DNA of 40,698 nt from an uncultured Prevotellaceae bacterium. Lineage in GTDB: Bacteria > Bacteroidota > Bacteroidia > Bacteroidales > Bacteroidaceae. The number at the start of each line of letters is the position of its first letter. Within the stretch, counting starts at the first letter, position 1. The notes below the pieces were generated by a model that searched no databases, was not told the origin of the DNA, and was given only the letters and a program-made list of their open reading frames with translations. Position numbers and translations under genes: made by a program. This document shows positions 24,631-32,495 of this stretch, piece by piece. The DNA lies in the NCBI GenBank assembly GCA_900321425.1, contig ONWA01000034.1:1-40698 (forward strand), written 5' to 3'.

Positions 24631-24947
24631 AAACAACTCGTTTTGAGGTTATGCATCTTTCTATCCTTTTCCCTTTCAATCACAACATGAAGAATGCCCT
24701 CTACATCCTCAGGCTTATAATACACCTTGCGGTTGATTTGGGAATAGGCTAACGTCCCGTTATCCCGTAAAGTTTGTAATGCTCTTGGACTGATGTTCAG
24801 CATCTGGCATACATCTTGATTGTCGAGCCAATCGTCCAACCCTTTGTCATTACCTCTACTGGCCATCTCCTTCATCTTTATGACGAAACTGTTGAAACTC
24901 GTCAGCAGTTCCTCGTAAGTACTGCGCTCAATTGAAATTACTTCCAT
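24627..24947 (-). CDS. Helix-turn-helix protein (excisionase-like), first of a pair
   Basis: A 106-residue protein starting at MEVISIERSTYEELL; an apparent earlier start at 24989 would lie upstream of the -7 element and is rejected. Residues about 40-85 are an HTH_17 domain: WLDNQDVCQMLNISPRALQTLRDNGTLAYSQINRKVYYKPEDVE. The N-terminal part is a coiled helix likely used for dimerisation. It overlaps the next gene by 4 bp. Paired with it, the likely job is to bend DNA at the att site or regulate the integrase. Confidence 0.8.
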   Translation of the reverse strand: MEVISIERSTYEELLTSFNSFVIKMKEMASRGNDKGLDDWLDNQDVCQMLNISPRALQTLRDNGTLAYSQINRKVYYKPEDVEGILHVVIEREKDRKMHNLKTSCL

Positions 24948-24975
24948 GTCTTGTTTAGTATTAATAATCTGCGAA

Positions 24976-24983
24976 CAAAGGTA
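24976..24983 (-). promoter_or_regulatory. -7 element TACCTTTG of the HTH gene pair
   Basis: On the minus strand TACCTTTG matches TAnnTTTG and lies 29 bp before the chosen start codon (24947). Confidence 0.65.
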
Positions 24984-25320
24984 CATCATTATTTCCAGAT
25001 AAGATTACATTGAAAATTACTTGTTGTGAAATAACAATTCAGGGAAACAAGACCCTAATGTCTGCCGAGCTTGCTCATCAGAAAGCAGACATGCATCTTT
25101 ATGTGGCACTCCACAGAAAAGTGGCAAGCAGAGGGGAAAAAGTGAGGACCATGATTGTAATAGTTTGTATGAAATTGATGGAATCTGTCGTCAGTTACGT
25201 TAAAGCTTAACGTAGGATTATAATCAGGGAGTTCTGGCCTTGTTTTACATAAAAATAGTTAAAAGAGAAAAATTTTGATTGTTTTTAGGAAAAAGAGACT
25301 AAGAATAGAAAAATAATGTA
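24984..25320. other. Intergenic stretch with a palindrome; no convincing gene
   Basis: This AT-rich stretch contains ACGTTAAAGCTTAACGT at 25197-25213, an inverted repeat with 7-bp arms. A possible 66-codon frame from 25010 has no promoter or family and is not accepted. Confidence 0.5.
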
Positions 25321-25328
25321 TATTTTTG
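25321..25328 (+). promoter_or_regulatory. -7 element TATTTTTG at the head of a long leader
   Basis: TATTTTTG matches TAnnTTTG and is followed by GCAG. No clear -33 box. If used, transcription would begin near 25335, about 460 nt upstream of the RiPP precursor gene. Confidence 0.5.
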
Positions 25329-25727
25329 CAGTGACTAAGCCAGTCCAAGCTGTCTGATGCCAGCAATGGGTGATGACTGTGAGGGCAGGGCGGGTCAAAA
25401 CAAACATCGATGGAATCCTGAGGCTGAGAACACCGTTTGTAAGGACAGCCGAAGGGAAAGAACGTTTTCTGAACGTTACCTGTCTGTGATGTCAAATCTC
25501 GCAAATTTGGATCTTTGCACAGCGGTAATGCAACGAAGCGTTCGCGTGGGTGTATTATATCCCGGTCGCTCCGTAGCTATCATTGTATCTTGGTGGTTTT
25601 ACGTCTGCGCCGAACTATATAATCACTCGGCGTGGGCTGGCTTGCGTTGCTTATCCTTGCAAAGAGGCAATGCGAGAGCCTGACATCAGGGATAGGCGCG
25701 GAGGAATAAACTCCCACGTCTTTTTTA
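25329..25727 (+). ncRNA. Candidate structured non-coding RNA or long leader before the RiPP cluster
   Basis: About 390 nt, clearly more GC-rich than its surroundings and without a believable gene. Local pairings include GCGCCGA (near 25610) with TCGGCG (near 25628). GGCTTGCGTTGC (near 25640) pairs with GCAATGCGAGAGCC (near 25668), allowing wobble pairs. CCTGACATCAGG (near 25680) is a small hairpin, and GGAG/CTCC (25700-25714) precedes TTTTTTATTT (25721-25730), a possible terminator. A second promoter-like GATCTTTG lies at 25510. I cannot match it to a known RNA class. It may act as an attenuator for the downstream cluster, a stand-alone RNA, or an untranslated relic of the mobile element. Confidence 0.4.
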
Positions 25728-25796
25728 TTTCCTCAAACTAAAACCAATATTAACGCTGAATTTGGGAGTTAGGAAGCATAAAGACTTCTTAACATT

Positions 25797-26054
25797 ATGA
25801 AGAAAAACGAAAAGAACGAAGAACTCCAGTCGCGAAGGGAGTTTTTCAAGAGTGCTGCAAAAGGCGCTCTGCCCATCTTGGCATTCTCGGTATTGGGGTC
25901 TTCCTTCCTAATGTCATGCGAGAAAGAAAAGGAAAAGGAAAGCAGCGGCTGTGGTAAGTCGTGCTCAGGCTCATGTGATGGAGATTGCGCAGGCGATTGC
26001 GATGATGGATGCTGGACTGCATGTATTAGTGCATGTGTGCATTATCAACGGTAA
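25797..26054 (+). CDS. RiPP precursor: Tat-signal CXXX-repeat peptide
   Basis: An 85-residue peptide. Residues 12-18 are SRREFFK, a textbook twin-arginine signal, followed by a hydrophobic stretch (AKGALPILAFSVLGSSFLMS) and C41 in LMSC, a possible lipobox. After a charged EKEKEKE linker comes the core: cysteines at 52, 56, 60, 64, 68, 72, 76 and 80, eight in a row at exactly four-residue spacing, with Gly, Ser and Asp between them. The family-known pattern is the CXXX-repeat target of radical SAM maturases in Bacteroidetes. The next genes encode those maturases and TatA/TatC. Predicted path: cytoplasmic modification of the Cys repeats, folded export by Tat, perhaps lipid anchoring. The final chemistry (thioether or other crosslinks) is not determined by sequence. 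Confidence 0.88.
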   Translation: MKKNEKNEELQSRREFFKSAAKGALPILAFSVLGSSFLMSCEKEKEKESSGCGKSCSGSCDGDCAGDCDDGCWTACISACVHYQR

Positions 26055-26063
26055 GAAAACAGG

Positions 26064-26098
26064 ATGAGGGATGCCAATTCAGTTTGGCATTCCCTCAT
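26064..26098 (+). terminator. Intercistronic hairpin between precursor and maturase genes
   Basis: ATGAGGGATGCCAA (26064-26077) pairs with TTGGCATTCCCTCAT (26084-26098), 14 bp with one bulged base, with only a weak TTT after it. This is a typical partial terminator or mRNA-end stabiliser that lets precursor message exceed maturase message. Confidence 0.65.
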
Positions 26099-26117
26099 TT
26101 AACAATTTCAGATAAGT

Positions 26118-27290
26118 ATGAGAAATAAGACAATAACCTTTATTGTTACTAAAGATTGCCAATTAGCATGCAAATATTGTTATCTCGTTGGCAAGAATAA
26201 AAATGAGAGGATGGATTTTGACACCGCGAAAAAGGCTGTTGATTACATCTTTTCTCACCCAGATTTATTTACAGAAGATTCTGTCAGTTTTGATTTTATT
26301 GGAGGTGAACCTTGTTTGGAAATGAAACTTATAGACCAAATAAGTGATTATATTAAAATAAAGATGTTTAAATGTAATCACCGTTGGTTCGATAAGTATA
26401 TTTTCGGATTTACCACTAATGGCTTAAACTATAATTCAGAGTCTGTACAAGATTATATACGTAAGAACAGGAAGCATCTAAGTATAACTATCACTTTAGA
26501 CGGGACAGAAATAAAACACGACATCAACCGTGTTTATAAAAACAGTAATAGAGGTTCATATAAAGATGTCGTTAAAAACATCCCATTATGGCTAAAGCAA
26601 TTTCCTGATGCCAGCACCAAGATAACGATTAGTTCTGAGGACATTCCATATATAAAAGAAAGCGTATTGCATGTATATGGATTAGGAATTCACGAAGTGC
26701 ATATCAATTGTGTGTTTGAGGATGTTTGGAAAGACGGTGACGACAAATTATTTGAAATGCAATTAATCGACTTGGCAGATGCTATTATTGATAATGGTTT
26801 ATACAAGGATTTCGCATGTTCTTTCTTTGATGAATCTATTGGCAAACCAATGGACATAAGGAAGAACAACAACTGGTGTGGAGCAGGAAGGATGTTGTCT
26901 ATAGATGCCGCTGGTAATTTCTACCCATGCACTCGTTTTGCTCAATATTCGCTAAGAGAAAAGAATGCAAGGATTATAGGAAATGTAGATAAAGGAATAG
27001 ACTCTAACCTGTTACGCCCATTCCTAACACTTAATAGGCGTATGCAATCCAAACAAGAATGTTTTGACTGTGATGTGGCAAGTGGATGTGCATGGTGTCA
27101 AGGTGAGAACTATGATGCTTCAGAAACTGGCACAATCTATCAGCGAGCTACGGCCATCTGCAAAATGCATAAGGCTCGTGTTCGTGCAAACAACTACTAT
27201 TGGAATAAACTCTATAGGAAACTGGAATTGGAAGGTGAACGCGAAGAGTTTGAAATGAACAAAAAAGAGACAAAAGACATAATATGTTGA
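26118..27290 (+). CDS. Radical SAM peptide maturase (CXXX-repeat target type)
   Basis: A 390-residue radical SAM enzyme. C14-x3-C18-x2-C21 (DCQLACKYCY) binds the SAM-cleaving 4Fe-4S cluster; DFIGGEPCLE (about 58-67) is the GGE motif contacting SAM; FGFTTNG and LSITITLDGT follow in the barrel. The C-terminal part has SPASM/twitch-like cysteines: WCGAGRMLSIDAAGNFYPC, then QECFDCDVASGCAWCQGE and ICKMH, enough for one or two auxiliary clusters. Enzymes of this kind install crosslinks on a ribosomal peptide. The substrate is almost surely the Cys-repeat peptide encoded 63 bp upstream. The protein begins without a leader-binding RRE domain; recognition may depend on the partner encoded next. Confidence 0.93.
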   Translation: MRNKTITFIVTKDCQLACKYCYLVGKNKNERMDFDTAKKAVDYIFSHPDLFTEDSVSFDFIGGEPCLEMKLIDQISDYIKIKMFKCNHRWFDKYIFGFTTNGLNYNSESVQDYIRKNRKHLSITITLDGTEIKHDINRVYKNSNRGSYKDVVKNIPLWLKQFPDASTKITISSEDIPYIKESVLHVYGLGIHEVHINCVFEDVWKDGDDKLFEMQLIDLADAIIDNGLYKDFACSFFDESIGKPMDIRKNNNWCGAGRMLSIDAAGNFYPCTRFAQYSLREKNARIIGNVDKGIDSNLLRPFLTLNRRMQSKQECFDCDVASGCAWCQGENYDASETGTIYQRATAICKMHKARVRANNYYWNKLYRKLELEGEREEFEMNKKETKDIIC

Positions 27291-27294
27291 CAAC

Positions 27295-28218
27295 ATGCTG
27301 CAATATCTCATTATAATATTAGACGATACGAGTACATCGTTTTGTCATTATAAGAATCCAAAAACTCAATGTCATTTGATTCCCCTTAACACACTAAAAC
27401 AGGGTATTCGTTTTGGTATGATGGAAAACCTGATGATTCAGTTTGTATATCCTAATTATGAAATTCCACAGGAGTATCAGGATGCAATTGAATGCATTGA
27501 TCATTCCAAAATCATGCCCCAAAAAGAAGGCGCTGATGTATGGGTAATCAACAAGGCTGATAACATTAGTTCGAATATTCCTGTCGTATTGCATATTAAC
27601 AAAGAATACCTATTTGCTCATGAGTGTGAGATTTCCGAGATATTAGGAAAGGTTTCGAGATTAAATATTGTACTGACAGATGTAAATACGTTCACTAAAG
27701 AGGATTTTGTTCGCTATAAATCTTTGCTTGGAAAGTTATCTGCATCATTGGAGCAATTATATGTTGAAAGGAAAAGGCCTCAACTGAATATACTTACTGA
27801 CCGCATAATGCTCTCACAGATGAATAACTGTGGTTCAGGAGTTACGAATATAACACTCGCTCCAAACGGAAAGTTCTATGTTTGCCCAGCATTCTATTAT
27901 GATAATGAATATGATAGCATCGGTGATTTGGAGCAAGGGCTTGAGATTAGAAACAAACAACTCTATCAACTCGACCATGCAGCGATATGCACCCATTGCG
28001 ACTCATTCCAATGCAAGAGATGCATTTGGCTAAATCGCAAGACTACGCTTGAAGTGAATACACCCTCGCATGAGCAATGCGTATTAGCACATTTAGAGCG
28101 TAATGCAAGCAGAGAATTGCTTAACAATCTCCGCAAACATGGTATTTATTTCCCTGAACAGGAAATAATAAAGGAAATAGACTATTTAGACCCCTTTGAC
28201 AAAAAAGACGAATGGTAA
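27295..28218 (+). CDS. CXXX-repeat peptide maturase partner with SPASM-like C-terminus
   Basis: A 307-residue protein, 4 bp after the radical SAM gene. There is no CX3CX2C motif, so it cannot be a radical SAM enzyme itself. Its C-terminal part holds NNCGSGVTNITLAPNGKFYVC then ICTHCDSFQCKRCIW and HEQC, a SPASM-like cysteine pattern for an auxiliary Fe-S cluster. The N-terminal 170 residues look like an alternating beta/alpha half barrel. This matches the companion family always found beside the CXXX radical SAM maturase, and the two probably form a complex with the cluster-binding work divided between them. The start ATG 27295 is the only sensible one. Confidence 0.85.
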   Translation: MLQYLIIILDDTSTSFCHYKNPKTQCHLIPLNTLKQGIRFGMMENLMIQFVYPNYEIPQEYQDAIECIDHSKIMPQKEGADVWVINKADNISSNIPVVLHINKEYLFAHECEISEILGKVSRLNIVLTDVNTFTKEDFVRYKSLLGKLSASLEQLYVERKRPQLNILTDRIMLSQMNNCGSGVTNITLAPNGKFYVCPAFYYDNEYDSIGDLEQGLEIRNKQLYQLDHAAICTHCDSFQCKRCIWLNRKTTLEVNTPSHEQCVLAHLERNASRELLNNLRKHGIYFPEQEIIKEIDYLDPFDKKDEW

Positions 28219-28487
28219 TGAACAAGATAGTAGGAAAAATAACAGTTGAAGAACGAAACGAAATACAAATGCTCTTCGAACATCGTAATGGATTAGATGA
28301 AATTGCGATGATTGTATCTAAAGAACAAAGCACTCTTTACGACAAATTAGTAAAAGACAAGAAAGAAACAAATATCAGATTCCAGAATTGGTGGGAAGAA
28401 AAAGCCTTGAAATATCAATGGGAATCCACTGAAGGAGGAAAATGGAAAATAGATTTCAAAACATGTGATGTATACTTAATCGTATAA
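28218..28487 (+). CDS. Small CXXX-repeat peptide modification system protein
   Basis: An 89-residue soluble protein whose ATG overlaps the stop codon of the previous gene (TAATG); an alternative ATG two codons earlier exists at 28212. It is mainly helical ([25 protein letters not shown]) with a C-terminal [11 protein letters not shown] and a final strand. There are no cysteines besides one near the end. The gene sits in the middle of the cluster, as small accessory proteins of this system do, so a role in peptide binding or delivery is likely. It could be a leader-recognition adaptor; that is inference. Confidence 0.65.
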   Translation: MNKIVGKITVEERNEIQMLFEHRNGLDEIAMIVSKEQSTLYDKLVKDKKETNIRFQNWWEEKALKYQWESTEGGKWKIDFKTCDVYLIV

Positions 28488-28489
28488 AT

Positions 28490-28747
28490 ATGGTAACACA
28501 ATTATTATTCATTGGCACAACAGAACTGCTACTTATTGGTGGTTTGGCTTTACTTTTGTTCGGCGGAAAGAAATTACCCGAAATGATGAAGGGGTTGGGA
28601 CAAGGCGTACAAAGTTTTAAAAAAGGAATGAAAGAACCCATTGAAGAGGAACAAGAAGAAGATGAATGCCAAGAAGGAGCAGAAGATTTGGGAACAAAAG
28701 AAGAAGGAACTGAAACAGATTCAATCTCGACAGAAAAAGAAAAATGA
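28490..28747 (+). CDS. tatA: Sec-independent translocase subunit TatA
   Basis: An 85-residue TatA/E: short periplasmic start, membrane helix (about residues 10-24, [15 protein letters not shown]), the [16 protein letters not shown] hinge and amphipathic helix (24-50) typical of TatA. The C-terminal tail from residue 50 is strongly acidic ([11 protein letters not shown]). It starts 2 bp after the previous gene and overlaps tatC. In this cluster it probably serves export of the twin-arginine precursor peptide. TatB is absent, as in minimal Tat systems. Confidence 0.92.
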   Translation: MVTQLLFIGTTELLLIGGLALLLFGGKKLPEMMKGLGQGVQSFKKGMKEPIEEEQEEDECQEGAEDLGTKEEGTETDSISTEKEK

Positions 28748-29549
28748 GAAAACCGACAATAGCGGTCTTCTGACTTTTGGCGGACACCTCGAAGTATTAC
28801 GTCAAATGCTCTTTCGTATTCTTGGCGTAGCGGGAGTTATTGCCGCTGTGGTATTCTATTTCAAAGATGCTACATGGAATCTTTTGCTTGCTCCAAGCGA
28901 GTGGGATTTCTGCACTTATCAATGGCTTGAACAGGCGATGCAATCAATCGGTATTGACTTTCATTTCAATGAGTTTTATGTTGACATGATTGCCACCGAT
29001 TTGTCGAGTCAGTTCATGACACACATTACCACGGCTGTCTATCTTGGTGTGTTGGGAGCATCGCCATATATATTGTATGAGTTGTTCCGCTTCATATCGC
29101 CTGCACTTTACGAGAATGAGCGAAAGTATTCCGTGCAAGTAGCAGGCATCATCTACATATTGTTTATCCTTGGCGTACTGATGTCCTACTTTGTACTTTT
29201 CCCAATCTCGTTCCGTTTCCTCGGCACTTACAGTGTGTCAGAAAGGGTTGTCAGTAATATCACGCTTGATTCATATATCAGCACTTTTGTGTCGTTGACA
29301 TTGGTCATGGGTGTCGTATTCCAACTGCCCGTTATTGCTTTCTTCCTCGGTAAGATGGGCGTGGTCACTTCCGAATTGCTTTCCAAATACCGCAAGCATT
29401 CCTTCCTTGTCATTATGCTTGTAGCCGCCATCATCACCCCGCCAGACCTTATGACTTTAATTCTCGTTACTATCCCCTTATACCTTCTCTATGAAATAAG
29501 TATTAGGGTAGTAGCATTCGTTGAAAAATATAAAAAGAAGTTACTATGA
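28641..29549 (+). CDS. tatC: Sec-independent translocase subunit TatC
   Basis: Up to 302 residues with six membrane helices. Conserved TatC features: [16 protein letters not shown] (core start, about residues 43-58), FIATDL-like [28 protein letters not shown], and [24 protein letters not shown]. The receptor would bind the twin-arginine signal on its cytoplasmic face. The exact start is uncertain: the only ATGs before the core (28641, 28665) lie inside tatA in another frame, so a basic extension [20 protein letters not shown] is translated from DNA that also encodes the acidic TatA tail. It ends overlapping the next gene (ATGA). Confidence 0.92.
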   Translation: MKRNKKKMNAKKEQKIWEQKKKELKQIQSRQKKKNEKTDNSGLLTFGGHLEVLRQMLFRILGVAGVIAAVVFYFKDATWNLLLAPSEWDFCTYQWLEQAMQSIGIDFHFNEFYVDMIATDLSSQFMTHITTAVYLGVLGASPYILYELFRFISPALYENERKYSVQVAGIIYILFILGVLMSYFVLFPISFRFLGTYSVSERVVSNITLDSYISTFVSLTLVMGVVFQLPVIAFFLGKMGVVTSELLSKYRKHSFLVIMLVAAIITPPDLMTLILVTIPLYLLYEISIRVVAFVEKYKKKLL

Positions 29550-30262
29550 AGAAATTAGTTTTATTATCGATTTCTTTTGCTCTTTTAGTTTCGTGTGGTT
29601 CGTCCACGACAAAGAAGACAGTTCAAAACTTAGCCAGCCGTAAATACATTACCGTTGTTGACAAAAAAGACGGATTCTGTTCTGCATATACTGAATATGG
29701 ACATACAATGATTTATGGGAAAGATTCCATTGATAACTATATCGTTTATTTTGCTAAATTTGACAACAATGCAGGTAAATATGAGAATAGGATAATTAAA
29801 GAAAAGATTGTCAGGATTGAATTGGATTCTTCTTTGAGTATATTGAAGAGCTTCATAACAATATCTGGAGGTGCATTCTGTGATAGGAATGATGTTAGAG
29901 GTTATAATGCTTACTTTTTTGACGAAAAGTTGAACGGCAATAGTCTGGAACAAATAGAAGTCTCTGAGCAATCATGTGATATGGATGACGAGCACAAGGT
30001 AAAGCGAATACTGAGACTACTCAATATTGGATACAACATCGCACTCTCAATCAATAATACAAATGCTGGAGGATGGTATAAGATCGTTTCTGCATTGGAG
30101 CCTATTCAGGAACTCATGAATTACGATGTCATGGAGAACGATACAATCTATGACACCATAGTGAATAAACACATTTCAAAAATTAGCATAACGACAGAAG
30201 GGCTTACACAGTTTAATAATTTGCTAAGGGAAAAATATAATAGTCAAAATACAAACCTATAA
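29546..30262 (+). CDS. Unidentified lipoprotein
   Basis: A 238-residue protein with a lipoprotein signal ([18 protein letters not shown]17 in the LVSC lipobox). It starts at the ATG overlapping the tatC stop, so it belongs to the same transcription unit. The mature part is polar with mixed strand and helix and has no motif I recognise; cysteines at FCSAY, AFCDR and QSCDM could form disulfides. Possible roles: partner or immunity factor of the exported peptide, or unrelated cargo. Nothing in the sequence decides it. Confidence 0.7.
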   Translation: MKKLVLLSISFALLVSCGSSTTKKTVQNLASRKYITVVDKKDGFCSAYTEYGHTMIYGKDSIDNYIVYFAKFDNNAGKYENRIIKEKIVRIELDSSLSILKSFITISGGAFCDRNDVRGYNAYFFDEKLNGNSLEQIEVSEQSCDMDDEHKVKRILRLLNIGYNIALSINNTNAGGWYKIVSALEPIQELMNYDVMENDTIYDTIVNKHISKISITTEGLTQFNNLLREKYNSQNTNL

Positions 30263-30269
30263 AAAGAAT

Positions 30270-31043
30270 ATGAATAATGCTCGAAATCTAAAATGTATGG
30301 CCTTTATATTGGCCATGATTGTTGGCACAGGCTTTACCTCGTGTGGTGATGATGATAACGAGAACACGCCCAATGAGCCATACACTCCATCTGATTCAAG
30401 GGCAGTTGACCTTGGCTTGTCTGTCAACTGGGCAAAAATGAATGTGGGGGCGAACGCTCCTGAGGATTGCGGTCTATTCTATGCATGGGGAGAGACGAAT
30501 GGGTATACCTCGAACACAAGCGATGACCACCAGTTCGATTATACCGAATACAAATGGATGACAGCAGGGCAGTCTTCGCCATATTGGATAAACAAGTATC
30601 AGATAGCCGACCAATGGACTGATGGCTGCTGGTTTGACTCTAACCAACGCTTCATTGGCGATGGAAAAAAGGTATTGGAACTGGCTGACGATGCCGCCGC
30701 CGCTAATTGGGGTGGCTCGTGGCGTATGCCTACCATTGAAGAGTGTCAGGAATTGATAAGCAACTGCTCGGCGGAATGGACGAGGCAAAACGGAACATAC
30801 GGTTGTAAGTTGACAAGCAAGAAGAATGGCAATTCGATCTTTCTGCCTGCTTCAGGCATTCGTGCCTCTGGAGGAGTGTTAACGTGGGAAGGAATTGGCG
30901 TGTATTGGTCATCGTCGCTGAAAACAACTATGGGCGGCTGTGGTTTTAACTTTAGTGCTAATGATGGTACATCTATATACATTTCAACCAATGACTATAG
31001 TCGTAATACAGGAATTAATGTAAGACCCGTAATGAAACAGTAA
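30270..31043 (+). CDS. Lipoprotein with FISUMP-like / DUF1566-type domain
   Basis: A 257-residue lipoprotein (lipobox FTSC, C25, then an acidic GDDDNEN spacer). Residues 44-255 contain RAVDLGLSVNWAKMNVGA and DCGLFYAWGET, then WRMPTIEECQELISNC and a C-terminal YWSSS and GINVRPV. This is the domain often annotated as Fibrobacter major-paralogous or DUF1566, found in secreted Bacteroidetes proteins and related to C-type-lectin-like folds. It is 7 bp downstream of the previous gene. Its role with the RiPP cluster is unknown; the domain is widespread and may simply be surface cargo. Confidence 0.75.
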   Translation: MNNARNLKCMAFILAMIVGTGFTSCGDDDNENTPNEPYTPSDSRAVDLGLSVNWAKMNVGANAPEDCGLFYAWGETNGYTSNTSDDHQFDYTEYKWMTAGQSSPYWINKYQIADQWTDGCWFDSNQRFIGDGKKVLELADDAAAANWGGSWRMPTIEECQELISNCSAEWTRQNGTYGCKLTSKKNGNSIFLPASGIRASGGVLTWEGIGVYWSSSLKTTMGGCGFNFSANDGTSIYISTNDYSRNTGINVRPVMKQ

Positions 31044-31055
31044 CAACAATAAATT

Positions 31056-32495
31056 ATGAAAAAGCTACTAATAACATCTATTCCAAACTTTTTAGAGATA
31101 AAGGCAAACGCAAGGATTCTTTCGTTATTATTCATCCTCTTTATTACATGTGACGTGCAAGCACAGTTTTACCCATATAATCCTTACAACCCCTATATGA
31201 ACCCTGGTTATCAGGCTGGTCAACAGTTGGGCAATGCCATTGCACAAAGGAGCAAGTATGGTCGTAATCAGTTGCGTAAGGCTATCAAGAAATGGGGCGA
31301 ATGCAATAACGGTACACTTTCGTTAGAGCATGGTGCCGTAGCACTATATGGCAGCAACGGCTATTTTTGTAGTGCAGCAGTTGATAACAGGATTTCTTCC
31401 AAGTTAAAATCCATCAACAAAAATGGGGGTACTATTAATGATGTAAATATCACCGAGAACGGAAACTTCATCGTAGTATTTAATGACAAGGAATGGTATG
31501 GAGTGCTTCCTTCAGGACTTAAATCTGCCTTGGATGAGTATTCTTATGGCACCAAGTTCAAGTCAATATCATTTAACGAGAGTGGGACTTATGCCATTAC
31601 AACATCTGATGGATTCAAGAGTAACAATTCCATCTATCAGTCTTTTTACGATGAAAATGTCGATGACTATGGAGAGTTGTATTCTGTGAACATCTGTGGC
31701 GACGGTGCAGTATTTTGCTATTCTGATGGGACAAGATATTGTGGCCGTATTCCAAACGAGGTGGAGTCAGCCATTCGTGGTTTCTCGCATACCGCAAAAT
31801 TTGTGAAGTTCAATAAGCATGGTGATTATCTTATCTGTGATAAATATGGTTCTTACTCTTATTCCATAGGTGATGCTAATACTGGTAGCAATTCTTCAAC
31901 AGTTTATTATGACTGGGCGAAAGAGCGAACCAAAAAAGCTAAAGAAAAGGCATATGCAAAATGGGACAGTAAGGCAGTGTACAAGTTCAATGACGAGAAA
32001 AATGTCCATAGAGTATGGTGTGGAGTAGAAATGATAGACGGAAAGTTTGTATCATTAGAAACCAGTATTGCTACAGATTACAATGCAGCCCCAACAATGA
32101 ATATTGATTTTCATGCTATTTCTGAAACAGATTTTGATGGTATTTTGAAGAATCTTTCTGAAGAAGGTTTAGAGAATATGTCTTTGAAGTTAGAATTGGC
32201 CAATGGAGAGACAATAACCTCAAGCGAAATGGCTATATATAAAAGTTGGCTTGGCATAGGTTTTAGACTATCCACGAGTCTGGTCTCTATGAGAAGTGAC
32301 AAGCGTTCTCTCCGTGGTGATATTTCGAGTATTCAATATCTTGTTGGTCAGTTCTCTACTAACAACATCAAATCTGTTACCTTCAAAGGGAGGTACACCG
32401 TGGATTTTTCCAGCATAGATACGAAGAGCCAGCTATGTTATGATTTCTATAGATTAGCAGACGAAGCGGGTAAGTCCAGAATTTTACCGAACTAA
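31056..32495 (+). CDS. Unidentified secreted protein with repeated beta-strand units
   Basis: A 479-residue protein with a signal peptide whose hydrophobic part is unusually far in (about residues 21-37, LSLLFILFITCDVQAQ); a nearer start codon in frame is not seen. After it comes a Tyr/Pro/Asn-rich segment (FYPYNPYNPYMNPGYQ), then repeated strand-turn units of about 45 residues such as NITENGNFIVVFNDKEWYGV, SFNESGTYAITTSDGF and FNKHGDYLICDKYGSY (residues about 85-275), probably propeller-like blades. The last ~170 residues differ. It starts 12 bp after the preceding gene, the last in the run. Function not recognised. Confidence 0.65.
   Translation: MKKLLITSIPNFLEIKANARILSLLFILFITCDVQAQFYPYNPYNPYMNPGYQAGQQLGNAIAQRSKYGRNQLRKAIKKWGECNNGTLSLEHGAVALYGSNGYFCSAAVDNRISSKLKSINKNGGTINDVNITENGNFIVVFNDKEWYGVLPSGLKSALDEYSYGTKFKSISFNESGTYAITTSDGFKSNNSIYQSFYDENVDDYGELYSVNICGDGAVFCYSDGTRYCGRIPNEVESAIRGFSHTAKFVKFNKHGDYLICDKYGSYSYSIGDANTGSNSSTVYYDWAKERTKKAKEKAYAKWDSKAVYKFNDEKNVHRVWCGVEMIDGKFVSLETSIATDYNAAPTMNIDFHAISETDFDGILKNLSEEGLENMSLKLELANGETITSSEMAIYKSWLGIGFRLSTSLVSMRSDKRSLRGDISSIQYLVGQFSTNNIKSVTFKGRYTVDFSSIDTKSQLCYDFYRLADEAGKSRILPN

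Noticed and set aside
25010-25210. A 66-codon open frame before the leader region
   Set aside because: No promoter, no recognisable motif and low-complexity composition; probably chance.
25536-25683. A protein frame with RVGVLYPGRSVAI in the leader region
   Set aside because: No credible start and a transcript-like structured context; kept only as an alternative explanation in the non-coding RNA entry.
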